A stretch of DNA of 64,000 nt from Brachyhypopomus gauderio. Its lineage: Eukaryota > Chordata > Actinopteri > Gymnotiformes > Hypopomidae. The stretch lies in the NCBI RefSeq assembly GCF_052324685.1, contig NC_135214.1:24504265-24568264 (forward strand), written 5' to 3'. A program made the translations under genes and the position numbers. How positions within the stretch are numbered: position 1 is the first letter of the stretch; every line of letters starts with the position of its first letter. Below, in pieces: positions 63,689 to 64,000 of this stretch. The notes beneath the pieces are model-generated. The model worked only from the letters and a program-made list of their open reading frames with translations, was not told where the DNA came from and ran no database searches.

Positions 63689-64000
63689 TAATCCCCCTTT
63701 GTTCCCACAAAGATGTTAAACACTCTTGATTCTGTAGGCATTTCATGTGATGAGAGGGGTCACTGGGTCCCCTGGCCTCCTCTCTCTCCCCTCCCCTCGT
63801 GGCTAAGCTGGGCTCTGGATTGGCATCTGTTTTGTTCAGGTCATGTTTCCTGAATGGTAACAGGGGGAAGGAGTGTTCATTTGAACGTGATTCACTCCAT
63901 CAGGTCCTTCCCAGCAGGAGAACTGGGACAGTTGGCCTCCTAGTGGCCCTGGGTGTGCACCAGCCTGGTCTTGGACATGGTCACTCAGAGATGGGTGTTT
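62442..64000. other. slc7a4 3' UTR and downstream flank
   Basis: No canonical AATAAA was found close to the stop, so the transcript end is unknown. A (TC)n tract lies at 63650-63688. No further exon was recognised. Confidence 0.5.
62505..62558. repeat. (GT)n microsatellite in slc7a4 3' flank
   Basis: About 27 GT units, just after the stop codon, probably in the 3' UTR. Confidence 0.95.

Overview
Eukaryotic, almost certainly teleost fish, nuclear DNA. The evidence is two intron-containing vertebrate genes (an MHC class II alpha chain and the amino-acid transporter slc7a4), fish-type transposons (Tc1, hAT, PIF/Harbinger, IS630-like, L2, Rex1 and RTE LINEs), tRNA-derived SINEs, and many CA/GT microsatellites and minisatellites. 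There are no operons, and most long open frames are transposon pieces or microsatellite artefacts.

Layout. 1-1.5 kb: two small transposons sharing the TIR CAGGGTTGCCAAC and a Rex1-type LINE scrap. 1.5-7.4 kb: one large foldback element (MULE-like, 9-bp target duplication) whose long inverted repeats contain 188-bp tandem repeats; it split a SINE and carries a nested Tc1 relic, a hAT MITE and an unusual element built from a repeated GGGGTAAGTTGTGCCA motif. 8.4-10.8 kb: hAT elements. 11.3-15.4 kb (minus): a complete four-exon MHC class II alpha gene with an X/Y-box promoter, a minisatellite in intron 1, a hAT in intron 2 and a duplicated piece of exon 4. 16-19 kb: decayed RTE LINE with a SINE in it, then a GIY-YIG relic. 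20-24 kb: L2 LINE end and a VNTR. 25-27.6 kb: solo LTR and a hAT with a BED finger. 28.7 kb: possible MHC class II relic. 29.7-31.3 kb: Tc1 transposon with a frameshifted transposase. 31.9-33.6 kb: Harbinger element with a nested hAT. 34-37.5 kb: Rex1, hAT and L2 pieces. 38.1-43.4 kb: two IS630-like transposons, the second interrupted by a hAT.

45.2-51.8 kb is the most interesting locus: a 6.6-kb transposon (TAC...GTA ends, 6-bp target duplication, IS3EU-like) with convergent genes. One is a two-exon DDE integrase-type transposase. The other is a two-exon protein of about 678 residues ending in a HECT ubiquitin-ligase C-terminus with the catalytic HTC motif. It inserted into a LINE reading frame and itself received a solo LTR, which in turn received a MITE. 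52.1-54.8 kb: an apparently intact hAT (Charlie-like) transposon with a 603-aa transposase. 57.4-62.4 kb (plus): slc7a4 in four coding exons; its introns are rich in GT and other tandem repeats. The last 1.5 kb is downstream flank with no recognisable gene.

The window is therefore two host genes in a bed of nested mobile DNA. At least twelve insertions can be dated relative to one another from visible target-site duplications. All splice sites and boundaries were read by eye; no alignments were run.
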